A stretch of DNA of 64,000 bases from Apoda limacodes (GCA_946406115.1 OX291549.1:18313901-18377900), one strand, 5' to 3'. Positions 9,054 to 22,905 are shown, counted from the stretch's first letter. Numbers and translations are program-made. The notes: generated by a model not told the origin, from the letters alone.

Positions 9054-11160
9054 TCGAAGCGACTTGCGTTCAAAGTTTTCAATTAATTTGTGTTCAAAAT
9101 TTAAAAGTCATTTCGTCCCTGTGAATAAGTGCGCCGGAATGATCCACTTTACTCGCACTTATCGAAAAACACTTCGCCTCTTTTCGAAAAGATGTAACGA
9201 AAAATAGCCCAATTGTCGAGGAAGGTACTTACAGGCTATTTAAGATTACGCTACGATGCTTAGGAGCCGAACTAAAAAATATATAGGTAGCGCGGGCGAG
9301 CGATGCGACCAGGAATGGCGCTACAGCGCAAAATTACCGGAAAAGGCAGAACAATTTCTGCTCGATCAGCTAGTAACAAATATAATTAAACGAGTTCTCT
9401 ACTATCTATCTATAATTAAGGATTTATTAGTGGTAAATTGACTTCATTTATAAATCCATCGCATGTGAATTATTGATTTTTTGTATGGTACCTACATATA
9501 GGTATCCCTAATATCATCAAGTGCCTAAACAACGTTTTAGTAATACAATGAAATCTTTTTCTATTTAACGCTGGCGTAATTTTGTTACCGGCTGTTTGTA
9601 GCGTTTTCACCTGTTCCCCATACAAGCTTAACGGTACATGTTAGATGTAGAATTTTTACGCTTCTTCTACTTCCAGCAATATTTTAAACGTACCTAGTTG
9701 TTTTTGCTTTTTTTAACAAGCAGTTAGTATCAGTATAGCCTGTAACTACTTCAATAAACAGCTTTTAAAATTTTAAAAATATAATCTTTTTCGATAAACA
9801 AACACGTAAAAACCCTTTTTTTAAACCGGATTGATAGTTTCTAGAATAGTAAGTTGAAAATCCCACTCACTAAATTCAGGTTTATATTTAGGCTGTGTAC
9901 TACTCAAATCTGCAGATTCCTGCTCGATTTTAAAATCAATTCCACTTTCTTATTGCAAGCTTAAGACTGTACAAAAATAGCATGCTTTTACACATTCTTT
10001 AACTAGAAACTTACCGTATTTGTTTAAAGCTGCTGCAGCTTATCTGCTGAAACATCGCGGTACAACAATAGCGGCCTACCTACTCGTTTTTGCTAGTAAC
10101 TTGAACATAATTTATTTCATTAAAATATCGAGTTGCTATAAATATACTATAATATAATAGAATTATTATATCTTATGTGATATTATTGTAATTATTTCAT
10201 TTCCTTTTTTTTTTCACAGAAAAAAAATAATCTATTTAAGATTAAAATCGACGAACAGCTAAACGCCCAAGCAAATGTAAATGCGCATTGTGGGCCATCT
10301 TAAGTAAACAATGAAATAGCCTGTGATAAAAATATAAATACGTATATGTAGAATTTATTAACATAACTTATTCACAAAATAGACCTGCCGCGTGCTGATT
10401 TACTATTTACTTAATTAAATAATCCAATTAGTTAAATTTTTATTCTGATTTAGTTATAAGGAAAAAGAAATTCAGAAACATGGTTTGTCTTCTTCTTTTA
10501 CTCGTCTGATTTTTGCGTAAAACTTTCTTAAACCAGAATTCGTCTTACATACCTCGAGTTTGTTTCGGGAAACTTCGTATAATTACCATTAAAACAACTT
10601 CATGTTTCATGTATGAGTTGTAAGAAGTTATATGTTTCTTATTTAATTTTTATATAGTACATATTTACCAACCTTTTAGTAGAATAGTATTTAGTAAAAT
10701 TATTTTCAACACATTTGCTCAAAAAATGCATTTACGAAGCTTGTATTCATTGTTTGAAAGTTTATGGTAAATTATGCACCAAACAACGGAACATGCGGTA
10801 AAAAATAGGTACTTTCACATAACTACTTGTTTTACCGCATGCTCAGTTGTATGGCGCCGTGCGTATCCTTCACGGTTTTATTTTATTTCGATATAACCTC
10901 CTTGGAAGCGCTTTTGATTTATGCGTTTGACTCACTTTAATACTAAAAGAAAAAGAAACGAAAGATGTAGTTCTCCTTCTACCGTTTAATATAATACATG
11001 TGAAATTGAAAATGTCAGTCAGTCAGTTATGCTTCCAAAGCAACAGGCTTCACTGAATTTCAATAATTGTTAAAATTTTACTATTAATTTCCAAAAGTGT
11101 AACCTATCTGTAAAATTTCTTATTTGCCAATAAAAACAGTCGAGTGAAAAAGTTTATTTA
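9054..11160. other. AT-rich non-coding DNA, nothing recognised
   Basis: No gene, repeat array or transposon end can be supported here. The 61-codon frame at 9256-9441 has no recognisable features. Confidence 0.5.
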
Positions 11161-11161
11161 A

Positions 11162-11640
11162 TCCTACTTATATTATAAATATGAAAGTTTGTATGTCTGG
11201 ATGGATGTTTGTTACTCAATCACGCTTTAATCATGAAATTTGGCATACCCGTAATTTAAATCAAAAGCACTAAGGAGTATTGATATCATCTTCGAAGCAA
11301 ATAACCGCCGAATAACTTTCTACCCCTTTTTAACCCCGCTAGGTGATGAATTTCAATAAAATACGAAACATGTCTTCCATTAATTCTGTTAAAAAAGGTT
11401 TATGCAGAATTTGAAGTAGATTGGACCAAGGAATCACGTTGTCCCATTCAAACTTTGCCCCCCTATTTCACCCCCTTCGGGGTAGAATTCCGGAAAATTC
11501 TTTCTTATCGGATGCCTACGTCATACAAAGAACACACCCTCCAAGTTTCAGGTCTCTACGATCAGTGGTTTAAGCTGTGCGTTGATCCATCAGTCATTCA
11601 GGACAAAGCCTGAAAACCCAATACTACCATATTTCATCGA
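11162..11640 (+). mobile_element. non-autonomous Helitron-like fragment
   Basis: It begins ATCCTACTTATATTATAAAT followed by GAAAGTTTGTATG, the usual 5' end of short lepidopteran Helitrons. A body with ACTAAGGAGTATTGATATCA and CATACAAAGAACACACCC follows. A reverse-oriented copy lies at 43467-43840 and a partial one at 44085-44215, which shows it is dispersed. No coding capacity and no clear CTAG end are seen in this copy. Confidence 0.6.
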
Positions 11641-12162
11641 AATCAAAGAATTTTTGGGAAAAAAACCATCTTTATAATTTGATAACAACGAATAAGACTT
11701 AGATTTATTTTAGTGTGAAAATGTACACATATTTTACTTCTTTCTGTATCGTTGCGGTCGTTTCGCTCGTGTTTATTTCGGGATAGGCAAATTGCTATTA
11801 ATGTCCCAAAGAATTAGATCAGTTGATATGATGACATAGAAGCTCATGAATTGAAGTAATTCCAACATGATACAATTACAAGCATTGTATATATTATAAC
11901 ATGAGATAACAATTTTATAGAAAATCGTGGTAGTCATAGAACGTCAGTGGTGGCCTAGGGCTTTTGATTTCACCTTGCGTCCAGGTGGTTCTTAACAGCT
12001 CATTGAGTTTTATTTAAATGGGACTGGCACAACAAAAAGAGTTTACACCATTAAATTAATAAAACAAATAAAAGACATTTGAACGCGGCGGCGAATTGGC
12101 GGCAAAATTACCTAAACTATTTTTATTATTGTCAATTCAGCTGTCAATATAATTAGTTTTTT
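11641..12162. other. non-coding DNA, nothing recognised
   Basis: No repeat copy or open frame can be supported. Confidence 0.5.
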
Positions 12163-12592
12163 AGGGTTCCGTACCCAAAGGGTAATAAGCGGTACCCTAG
12201 TACTAAGACTCCGTTGTACGTCCGTTCGTCTGTCAGCGGGCTGTATCTTATGAACCGTGATAGCTAGACAGTTGAAATTCTTACAGAAGATGTATTTCTG
12301 TTGCCGCTATAACAACAAATACTAAAAAACTGAATAAAATAAATATTTAAGGGGGCTCCCACACAACAAACGTGATTTTTTGCTCGTTATTGATAACGGC
12401 AACTGGTAGACGCTTAAAATATTCACAGAATTTTTTGTATATAGTCACTTTAAACATAAATAATTTAACTGAAATAAAACAAATATTTAAGGGGGGCTCC
12501 CATACAAAAACGTATTTTTTTTTTGCCGTTTTTATACATAACAGAACCTTTCGTGCGCGAGCCCGACTCGCACTTGGCCGATTTTTTTAAAT
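12163..12592 (+). repeat. dispersed repeat with CCGACTCGCACTTGGCC end (copy 1)
   Basis: The copy runs from GGGTTCCGTACCCAAAGGG through GAACCGTGATAGCTAGACAG and two AAATATTTAAGGGGG...CTCCCA blocks, and ends CGACTCGCACTTGGCCGATT. Reverse-oriented copies lie at 44806-45195 and, partly, at 40634-40925. It is non-coding and appears to be a very abundant lepidopteran repeat of uncertain class. Its terminal CAAGTGCGAGTCGG module (reverse complement) is shared with the tandem array at 44216-44762. Confidence 0.7.
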
Positions 12593-15500
12593 AAACATTA
12601 CACTCATGTTTGAGAAAAGCACTATACAAGCCTTGGCCACAACTGAGCATAACCGAACTGTGTGATACGTGCGTCGACTACGCCTTGGCCACCATATTCA
12701 CAATCGCTCGGTCATGCTGCATTTGCGGGCCGCGGTAGTAATGTATTATTACACGCTTCCTATTATGTGGGATATTATTGGATAGGGTTTTGAGTACAAT
12801 ACATTTAAGTTTTATAAGAAACTTTTTCTCTGAAATTAATGTTTTGCGAGTTTCCAAGAGGCTTCCAAATAAAAAAAAAAGTGCTCACCTCCTCTATATT
12901 AGACTAAAAACTAAAAATCACAATAATAGGGCTTTATAAATAATACCAACGAAATTTGTTTTGTACAAAATCGGTTAATAAGGTTTTTTATATATTCTTA
13001 GGTATTCACATTCTACGGAACCCTAACTTAATACATACATAAATATATAATTATAACCACCAATAAAACAAAAAAACTAGTTGTCTCACTTGCCTTAATA
13101 ACTTATTATAATTGAAAAGAATAATAAGCTGAGGAAAATAAACAGAGCTCACATTTTGAATGTAAGCGTGCCTACATGAGCAACGCAATAATGCTTTTTG
13201 ACCGAATACCGTATCACTTAATTAGCCCGCAGTTCAATTTACTGCGGAAATTAAAATTAACATTTTCGTTTGACGTAATGTATAGCGGAAATTACAATTA
13301 GTCCACAGTGACTGACGCAACACATGGAAAATATGGAAATTAAATTTTACCTTGCTCCATCTAATTAAGCGGAGTTTTGTTTGTTTAGTTACGCATAAAG
13401 TATTGTACCGTTTAGGAATCCCATCCAAAAATAGATATTTCTTTTTAATTAGCTCAAATAACTAACTGATATTACGTAATTTTTTTACTTTATATTTTCT
13501 CTTAGAGATCTCGAAGTCACGATGTTTATTTAAATATCTAATGAAAACTGTGTTGTAATCAAGGGTCACAAAATATAAAATTTTGTTTAGGAAATATACT
13601 TAATATAATAACAAAATTGACAATTCCTTATTATAAAAATTATAGACATGCGCATTCGCTTTTGAATTTCCATGATCGGTGAGGGAGTCAGTGACATCTT
13701 GCGTGGGCCGACTCGCACTTGACTTTTTTTGATTATTTCTTTATTTACAAAGTAATTGCTAACAATATCCTAAATTTCAAGTTTCTATCTCTGCTAAGAG
13801 TATCATAGAATTTCGATGATCGGTCAGAGTAACAAAATAAGGGAATTTTGACTTATTAAGATTTAGATATTTTGTAAACTACGTTAAATACAATCATGTA
13901 ATTTAGGAGAAGAGTTCAGTAACTGTAACTGACACAAGTTAAAATTCAAACATTAAAAACATTAAACAGAGAATTTGTTTCTTTATGCCTTTTGTTTTAG
14001 CACCTGGATTTTTTTTAAATACCTACGGAACCCAATAACGATTCGACGCGGACTAAGAATAATCGCGCAGCAAATTGGTGGTCTTAACGCGTCCGAAGTG
14101 AAGTATAGTAACTAGTAAGTATATTTATAGTAAGAAGGTAGACAAAACCAAATAAAAACGATTGTGTCTGATTAATGGATAGTTAAGGTCAGAAGCCGTG
14201 TAATTTAGCATCAAAACGATGTGGGTCCTATTTTGCGTCAAATTGGAAAGGTGAAATAGCAAATCATCGCTAACGCGACGCACGTGTCGTAGCTTACCCT
14301 ACCAAGGTGCCTACAGACACAGAAACGAATGAAAAATGGTGTCCTCATGACAATCAGAAGCCTGCTTTTTACTGGGTGGACCCTGATTCAGCAACTAAGC
14401 ATGTTCTTTTATACCACGAGGTGCAAATAATATAGCTCAGTCTGGGGCGGCTATTAGATAGGTATCGTTAATGTTTTCTTCTTAAAACGAGTTTTTTAAA
14501 AATGTTTACATAAGAAAAAAAGAATCTAGTCAGAAGGATTTTTTTTGCTAAAAACGGCCACTTTCATCAGAAATGATATTTATTATAAGAAATAATAAAA
14601 AAACAAATTATTAACGAACTTTAGTTTGATTAAAGAAATCCTAAACTGAACCCTTTTCACTGTTAGTTTAAAAGTTTTGCCAGTGCTTTTCACTGTTAGT
14701 TTAAAAGTGCTGTTCGCTTACAACTTTGCTTAAGCATAGCCGTGGTAGTGTTTTAGACTCTGAGAAAAAGCATATTTTGATAACAATGATATATAATAAA
14801 CTATTAATTTATTTCATGTATTTCAAAGAAAAATTCAGTGAGTTGAGATGTAGCTGCACTACTCACGCACGCTCAGTTACATATTGCGTTATCCTTGTTT
14901 TTACTCAAGTTTTCTGCCACGTAGTACTGTCTCTTAAAAGTAAGCCTCTAAACCATCCACGTGGTCAATCTTTAGTGGAAACTATAACGCTCATATAATA
15001 ATAACGGACTAGTCCCTTGGTTATATTTTTCTCGGCGACAACAGTGTAGGTAGTTAAAGTAGCGTCCATTCATTGAAACTTGTAATAATTTATCTTGGTC
15101 TAGATCTGACAAGCCCACCATAAATCTTCTCAAAAGATGTTTGAGTAGTTGAATGCCCTAGGAATGCTGTTCATTGCTGTTTTTGTCTATAACTCATTCA
15201 GAAGCTTTGTAAAAATCATGTCTTCATTCTTCAAGTCAAGTCTATTTGATTCTACGTAAGTTTTTTAAGTGATATATTAGTTCTTGTCTTATGTAGGTAA
15301 GTATATAGCGCTGGTGTTGATAAAACATTATACCCATCATTTCCTTTTTAGTTAATTATTAAAATTATAACTATATTATATACTATACATACAACGTAAA
15401 GCAAATCCGCAATATAATGTTGTTAATTTATCTTCTCCTAATACCTATATGTTAAACAATATTTTGGGTACATTATTTTCCAGTATGTAGAAAAAATTAT

Positions 15501-16500
15501 ATTTTTCCTGACTTTCCTTGACCACCTTCAGCTTTTCTGACTTTTCCCTGGCCGTCTCTGAACACCACTATTTAAAAAAAGGTGTAAAGTAACGGGAAAG
15601 GTGTTGGTTGTCTCAAGGAATTTAAAAAGAAGTAAAATTGGGTAAATAATCAAGAACTCTTACCTATAGAAATAATGAGTTCCTAATTAAATAAATCAGT
15701 TTTGATTAAACACATTTCGTTTAAGATTTGATATCTTGATAAATAAAGTGGATGATAATATAAGACTCGTTGAAATTAATCTTTGTCCCGTGTCGACGAA
15801 ATAAAAAAGGACCAAGAGAAGACATACTCGTAGAATAAAATTGTAACTGGCTGATGTATAGACATGATATTAAGGAAAAATACGTATGAGGGGTTTTCAT
15901 AAGAGCAATACTAGCGAAAACAATTTAACATTAGAATTTTTGTTGGTTTGCCTGTCATTACTGCATGAAATTGGATGCTGTTTTCACACTTGTATTTCTG
16001 GGGTTTCTCACTTAAAATCTGATGATTTTTTATTTTTATACATCGATTAGAAGCTAAGTTAATAAGGACCTGCCATAGGAATCTTACGCCGATAATTAAA
16101 TTTAGCCGCAGTCAAACGCTACTCGTGGTTACAAAATAAATTTGACTATATAATTAATTTACGAATTAACCTTTTTAAGTGTCTATTCTATATCTATCTA
16201 ACGATCCAAAAGATGTTTGTTATACATGCTAGAAAATAAACAACAATACTAATCAAAAGCGTGTTTATTCCTAAAAAAACTCCTTTCTTAGACTATACTA
16301 GAATATGTTTATAATATTATAAATTATAATAATTTACCTTAAAATAGAATATAAAATAAAATGTTAAAGTTTAAAGAAAATTTCAGGTTTTGCTGGTGTT
16401 AAATTTAGGAAGATTTAATGTATGATCGTTTTTTCTTCAATAAATAATTATTAAAGATTTAATTTGAAATAAGTCTAGTATGGGATGGGGTTGTGCCTGC
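12593..16500. other. AT-rich non-coding DNA with repeat scraps
   Basis: A scrap of the CGACTCGCACTTGAC module is at about 13707-13724. I see no gene. The 90-codon frame at 14726-14998 shows no domain, signal sequence or conserved motif. Confidence 0.5.
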
Positions 16501-16560
16501 CTTAAACTATGTATATATAACTTAAACTATGCAAATATAACTTAAACTATGTAGGTATAT
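16501..16560. repeat. 20-bp tandem repeat, three copies
   Basis: Units CTTAAACTATGTATATATAA, CTTAAACTATGCAAATATAA and CTTAAACTATGTAGGTATAT are placed exactly end to end. Confidence 0.9.
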
Positions 16561-16770
16561 TTAACTCATGCTAATGATGTGTATCCAAGTGGAACGCGTT
16601 CACTGTATCGTGAATAAAATGTCGCCCATCTGTCTGCAAAATAATATGTCATTTAAAATACAAAACAAAAACAAAGAAACTTTAAATAAGTTACAATCAA
16701 AACTTTAAGATTAAAATATTTGTTTAACAAAGTCTGAATTAAACTTTTTCTCAAGAATTTTTTTAGATGA

Positions 16771-17395
16771 ATCACCATCATCATTATCATATCAGCTCAT
16801 ATTGTCCACTACTGGACTAAAATAAGCCTCCTCTATGGAGCACCATCTCTCCCGCTCCTCTGTCTTCCGCATCCAGCCACCACCAGTCACCCTTTAAAGG
16901 TTGTCGGTCCACCGGGCTGAAGGGCATCCTTCGCTTCGCCTCCCCATATGCGGTTTCCACTCTAGGACACGTCTGCTCTATCGACTATTGGTCCTCCGGT
17001 AGACGTGGCCAGCCTACTGCCACTTCAGCTTGCTAATTCTGCGAGCTATATCAGTAACTATAGTTTGTTCCGTATGTCCTTATTCGATCCCTTAGAGACA
17101 ATCCGAGCATAACTCGCTTCATTCCATACTTTGAACTTGTGGACCAGCTGTGCTGTAAGTGTCCACGTTTCAACGGTGTAAGTCATGACAGGTAGAACGC
17201 ACTGGTCAAAGACTTTCATCTTCAGACTCTGCGGCATAGGCGACGTTAAGACTTGACGAAGCTTACCAAATGCTGCCCACCCTAGCTAGTTCCTTCTATC
17301 GGCTTCCGTCTTAAAATTGTTCCGGACCAGTTGGATTTTCTGTCCAAGGTACATATAATCCTGGACCACTTCGAGTAAGGTACTTGCGACGTATA
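16771..17395 (-). pseudogene. RTE-clade LINE relic, 3' end of the reverse-transcriptase ORF
   Basis: On the minus strand the decayed frames contain YLGQKIQLV, LGWAAFGKLRQVL and KMKVFDQCVLPVMTY (about 17179-17225), the conserved C-terminal part of RTE-type proteins. The 3' end (16771-16800) is an ATCACCATCATCATT tract, i.e. a TGATGA-type tail, which also fits RTE elements. Stops and indels interrupt every frame. The RT palm itself is missing, so this is a 5'-truncated dead copy. Confidence 0.8.
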
Positions 17396-18056
17396 CGTAC
17401 GTGGCATTGGCACGACGATAATTTAGCTGAATGGGAAAAGTAAAGTAGTGACGTTTCAATGGCTAAAAATTATTTCTGAACTGATACAAAGTATTATTCG
17501 TTGATTTGTTTTTTATTGCTTCTTTTAAATGTATTCTGAAGTGTGTATTTTGTATTCACGGCACCATACCCGTTTTTTTGCTGTAGGTTAGAGTACGACG
17601 CACTTTACGTACTAATAATATTCAAAAGAAGACTGAGCTAAAGCCACGTTTATGACAAAAGAATTAGTCGATGCACCCTATTATGTTTTAATGAAATGTA
17701 CAGTGAGTTGCAAAATGTAAATTTATAAATACCCAGCTTAAGGGCTAAAATAGCGTGCAACCGATTCTGTGAATCACTCACACATTTACATTACCGTATG
17801 TCAATCATACATTAGGCTAAAATATTTTGTTTAATAATTTATTTCGTTTTGTAGTGGTTTATACAGTGCAACAAACTTTTCTGACTTTGGTCGACCAAAT
17901 ATCACTAGTGTCGTTGTAAGGTCACACCATTTCAATATGGCGACTGTAGTTCTGATACACTATACATATAGATACTCAGTTTATCTTACTATTTTTTGAG
18001 TGTCTCAGGTTTATTTCTCATGCTATGCTATCTTTTTTTAAGGGAGTGCCACTGCT
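17396..18056. other. non-coding DNA, nothing recognised
   Basis: No supported feature. Confidence 0.5.
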
Positions 18057-18172
18057 GCCGGCGCCGGTCGCTAATTCGGTTGCCGGCGCTGGCTACCCAC
18101 ACTGATGTCGGTGCCGGTTGCCAATTAGGCTGCCAGCGCTAGTCTCGAATTCGGTTGCCAGCGCCAGATATT
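18057..18172 (+). repeat. 25-bp GC-rich degenerate minisatellite
   Basis: Four full units (18057-18081, 18082-18106, 18107-18131, 18132-18156) and one partial unit follow an exact 25-base period. Each opens with a GCCGGCGCYGG-like core and most end AATTCGGTT. The units have diverged by up to a third but without indels. They are far more GC-rich than the surroundings. Confidence 0.88.
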
Positions 18173-19669
18173 AAAAATATTGCGAGCTCTGGCTATATTA
18201 AGTCTGTACCTACATATTCATAAAGTAAAAGCAAGCCTGATTTCTTTATTTAAGCTCGGCAATGCCCTAGATTTACTAATATTCAGTACCTATTTGGTAC
18301 ATACATATAATTTTCAAAATTTTAAAGCGAGATATGAAAAAAATAGGTATGAGCAAAACAATGTTTTATTACTTACATGCTTTGCCTTACTCTAAGAACA
18401 ATTACTAGAATTAACATATGACAAAAATATTTTTTTAGAAGAACTTAAAATATATAAGTAAATTTAAGTTTTTTGACTTGTAAGGTCTGTCTCCCTTTTA
18501 CGTTAACTTTATCAACAGTGTAAAAACTTTTTTGTTATTCATTACGAGCGCATGTTTTATATAAATTTAAGGCCTCTTTAAACTCTTTACAAGACGAATA
18601 TTCGTTACCAACTTTAATTTTTGTTTTATAGTAGCGTAACACAAAGATAAAACGTAGTATTTATATTCTCTTTGCACAAAGACAAATACAAACTCGCAAA
18701 AATTTGAGGTTATGTTAAGGCACATTTTAGGGTGGGTTCTAAATCGTAAAGAGGAAGTTAAAAAAGTGGTTTTTGGACGCCCGGGGAACAGTAAATTTCC
18801 AACTGTCAAGTTGAATATTTTAACACTGCCATATAGAAAAGGTAAATATTTACTCCTGTAAGTTTAAAAATTAACTGTCAAACACCTGATCCAAAACGGG
18901 TTTATTTTTCAACTTTACCGGGCGATAATTACTCGGCGGGTTTTGGAACATAGCCTTCGTTTTTAATATCTGATTACCGGCTTAGGAATCAAGGTTTTGC
19001 ACTGTTTACGCATGACATTCGACAGCGCAGCTAAGCTAAGCTGAAAGACAGTGTGTGGTCAGCAGCGCAGTCATTGCTTATCAAGGCTTGTAAAGTGCTT
19101 TACTCAAACTATGCGAGTAATTTAAATAAAACCAGCTAAGAAGGTCCACTTTGTTTAAAGAAGGTTGTCATAATGGATTTTCTAGGAAAATTACTGGTCG
19201 CTTAAATTCACCAGCACTGAAATGTCATTTAACTTTGCGGGCGCGTATTCGAGTAGCGTAAAAAAATCGACTATGCTTACAAAAGGTTGTCGAAATAATG
19301 ATCGCATTACAAACATTTTTGAGTAAAGAAATATATACTTTTAAAATTCGATTTTGTTTGTTTAGTAAAATAACCAAAACGTGCACAAAAGTTATTGAGA
19401 TTTTTTTTTGCCCGTCATGTTTTGACAATGGAAAATTAATGGTTAAGCTGCGATCATGAATAGTAAATTGTTTACTAAGGGATGAAGGCACCCATTTCTG
19501 ACGCCAATAGTTCGAGTCTAAAATGGGCTTTTCACTTAAATTGAAGACTCTACTTTTCATTTTGAATATAAGGAAAGTAAACACAGCCACGAACTTACCA
19601 CGAATTGGCACTAATCTAGTTTTACCGCTATTTACTTCGACTGCGCCAGAAGAAGGGTTATGTTTCCCG
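18173..19669. other. AT-rich non-coding DNA
   Basis: The 128-codon minus frame at 19225-19611 starts with ATG but has no domain or compositional signal of a gene that I recognise. I see nothing else. Confidence 0.5.
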
Positions 19670-19732
19670 AGTGTATGTATATATGTATGTATGTAAGAAT
19701 GTTTGTATGTATGTATGTATGTATGTATATTT
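19670..19732. repeat. (TATG)n microsatellite, interrupted
   Basis: GTATGTATGTATG blocks run from 19672 to 19730 with interruptions at TATATATG and AAGAATGTTTG. Confidence 0.9.
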
Positions 19733-19984
19733 CTTTGTCACGCTTTTTAGCCTAACCGGTTCGATGGAGTCTTGCTTAAGAGGTGTCGGTAGATTCGTCT
19801 CAATTGTGAGAGTGACACTGGGTGCATAAATTTAAAAAAAAATCAAAATGGCGAATTTTATGCGCTTTAATGTGCAGGCTAATAATTTTTTTTAAAGGCA
19901 CTCGAGTTGGGTATCAATATAAAAACGATTAGGTATCTTTAAAAGGCGAGTACGAAAATATATAACACTGATAGTAAAATAGTC

Positions 19985-20325
19985 AAGCGCGAGAAAAAAA
20001 TTGGAAAAAAAATAACACTTCAATGCTGTGAATAAAAATAAATAATTAAATAAATAGAAAAAAAGCCGTCTGCAGAAACATTAAGAACTAAACACAAATT
20101 AAAAAATACTAAAGATTTAGCTATAAGCAGACGGTACTCATTCCAATAGAAGTTCAAATAGAGTGATTGCTCACACGACTATAGTACGAGTAGTTACCTT
20201 AAAATAAGATCCGTCTGCTTATAGTTATATATTTAGTATTTTTTAATTTCTGTTTAGTTCTTAATGTTTCTGCATTGAGGTTTTTTATTTATGTATTTTT
20301 TTTTCTTTTTTACGCGCAACATTTA
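19985..20325. repeat. foldback element with a 66-bp near-perfect stem
   Basis: 20069-20135 (TGCAGAAACATTAAGAAC ... CTATAAGCAGACGG) is matched in reverse complement by 20211-20276. A 75-bp loop separates the arms, and only about four mismatches occur. Weaker A-rich pairing extends outwards to GCGCGAGAAAAAAA near 19987 and TTTTTACGCGC near 20316. There is no coding capacity. It may be a MITE or a precursor of a double-stranded hairpin RNA. Confidence 0.85.
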
Positions 20326-21244
20326 TCAAGCGCCGCATACCAGTCAAAGTTTTTGAGTTGTACCTACCATAAGACATCTGATAAAAAATAATTTTTATTT
20401 TCTAAATCTAAATTAATTTTAACGCGGCTTATTTATCACAAACAAAAAAATCTATAAAGTTACGAATTAATATACTATGTATTAATCGAAGTGTATGTGG
20501 ATCCTATAGGTTTCTGCTTTTGCCAGGTGTAACAACGTTCTATTGACAATTTTTTTAACTACTTTGTATTACTTTCAACGAGCTTTCTAACTAATTCATG
20601 GTCTACTTTTAGAGTACCTTAATAAATACTCGTAGAGGATAATGACGATGCATTTCTATAAAGAGAACTATTAAACATGAAAAAGATATATTTTCATAAT
20701 AATTTCTAAACATCATTTATAAATATACAACAAAATACATATATGCTGAATAAATAGCTTATTATTTATATCTAACGGAATTATTTTCATTTCATACACG
20801 GAAACTGAAAATAAATACTTCCATATTTTAGTACATATCATAATAGATTTAATGTTAGTATTCGAACAAATCTTTTTGTAAGAAATAAGACCAGTAAATC
20901 CTAAACTGCCTATTATGTCATCTCTCTAAGACCCTTTTTTCGACAAATGCACGACTGCGAGCAACATATTTCATACGTCTCCGGAAACATTATTACTCAT
21001 TTTTATGCTCTCGATTTCATTTGCAAAACTTTTATAAACATTTTTTTACATAACTAAGCCGAGTCATATATTTTTTTTACTGCCAACTGTCTTTATTTAT
21101 TAAGATCTGGACCACAAAATGTATAACGCAGGGTTATTACGGGCAAGTGCCGGTGTAATGCCGTTGTGATTTCAAATAATCACTTTTATAGCCCAAAGTC
21201 CAGTTACTTGAACCCCTTTTAAGTTTTGCAATCTTAATCAAATC
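20326..21244. other. AT-rich non-coding DNA, nothing recognised
   Basis: No supported feature. Confidence 0.5.
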
Positions 21245-21530
21245 TTTGTCGGTGATGGCCTAGTAGTTTCGGTGTCTACGTTTCACGTTGTAAAATTTTG
21301 AGTCAGTACCAATGATTCATTTACTTAATTTCTCAAGTCCACTTACAGAACTGGCTTGTCAGTGACGGAAAAGACGGTAAGAAATCATGCATACGTCAAA
21401 AGCACTAAGTGAAGTTTACAACCCGCACTTGGACTGCGTGATGGACTACAGCTTGAATCCTCTTCGCCTAAGATGAAGGTAAGCCAAGCACCAACAGTGG
21501 GGACATAGGTATGAAGGGTAAGGTGGTAAA
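21245..21530 (+). mobile_element. possible tRNA-headed SINE or retroelement 3' fragment
   Basis: GGTGATGGCCTAGTAGTTT (21252) resembles a tRNA A-box, and the downstream CACTTGGACTGCGTGATGG and CAACAGTGGGGACATA resemble the 3' ends of lepidopteran retroelements. No B-box or clear tail is visible. The assignment is tentative. Confidence 0.35.
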
Positions 21531-22905
21531 TAATCCAATCTGTAGTATATCTCGCCAATTTTTTTTTGTTGCGGGTCATGGTTGGCTTTCCTTTATAAAA
21601 TCTATTCATGATACACTGTTGTTACTTATTTATACGAGTACTAAGCCCATTTAACAAAACGATCATAAAGGGCAGAGAAAAGTTTTTTGGTTTTAATCCT
21701 GAGTCGTGGGACGTTTGTAATCGTTTTTTAATCTGAATATATTTTACCTCGTATCCCATTTGATTTGAAATTTGTAAAGGAGCATTAGATATTGAAAATA
21801 AAAAGGGAAACCTCGTTGTATTTTTAAGGCCAAAACAGGGATATGTACTTTATGTATATTCTGCATCTAATACCCTATTAAGTCCAGTAACTAATTTGTG
21901 CATTACAGTTTTTAATTCTAGTTAGAAAGTTATTGGTTATAAAACCTATGAAAGGCGGTTTTGAATAATTTAGTGAGGATAAAATTATGGAAACCTAAGC
22001 AACTTTACTTAGATGATGTTGGTACTTAAATATGTTTAGTAGTATAGTTTAAGTACTAACTGAGAGTCTGCAAAAAAAAAAAAAAAACTTGTGTGTTTAC
22101 CCCTACAGCAGGCAAAACATTGACCGAAATTAATCTCTTTGAAGTTGAATACCAAAAAAATGCAATTATGTTAATAAAGTAAATGACATTTGGCACCTTA
22201 CGCTTGATCCAATCCTGACTTCCTGCTTACCTGCTTCATCAAGAACTCGCAAATGGTGTATGTTGTTATGCCACCTGTAACTTACTTTAAATTAAGACGG
22301 TGATTTACCTATGACTTATGAGACTCGAATATAAACTCACCTTGGTCCAGATACAATAGAGTGTTAAGAAGCAGTTAGGTTATCGGCGATAGGTTTAGCT
22401 AAAGTGGTTGGTAAAAAGTGGCTGTCCTACACATTATGGTGTTGAGGTGTATTTTATTGCCACAGGTCAGCGTACACTGGCGACTTGCAATACCGCCAGT
22501 GGCCTTTTGAATTTGGTAAAAATAAAAATGCCTTGCCATACCTTCCCAGTCTGTGTAGGCGTTAACACTGTTCAATACACTGTTTTCTTTCCTTTTATCT
22601 GTAGTTTTTTAAATTTTAAAGTTGACATCTTCTGGGTAAGTACTTACTATCTAGACATCTGGGTACTAACCATCTAGGTGCAATAATCGGATAATATCGA
22701 AGATATGATAATGTAACTATTTAATTTACATCTGAGTTCTTACCATCTAGGTACAATAATGGGATGATATTGGAATTAAGATAATGTAATTTCTGCTTAT
22801 TATTTTCATTTATTTAGTTAAAACGTGTTTCTAAAAATCTTATAAGTTTACTTAATTACTAACAATTGATTAATTTTATTTTTTTGTTCTGTTAGTGTAA
22901 TATCA
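21531..22905. other. non-coding DNA, nothing recognised
   Basis: The 89-codon frame at 22408-22677 has no recognisable features. A poly(A) run lies at 22073-22086. Confidence 0.5.
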
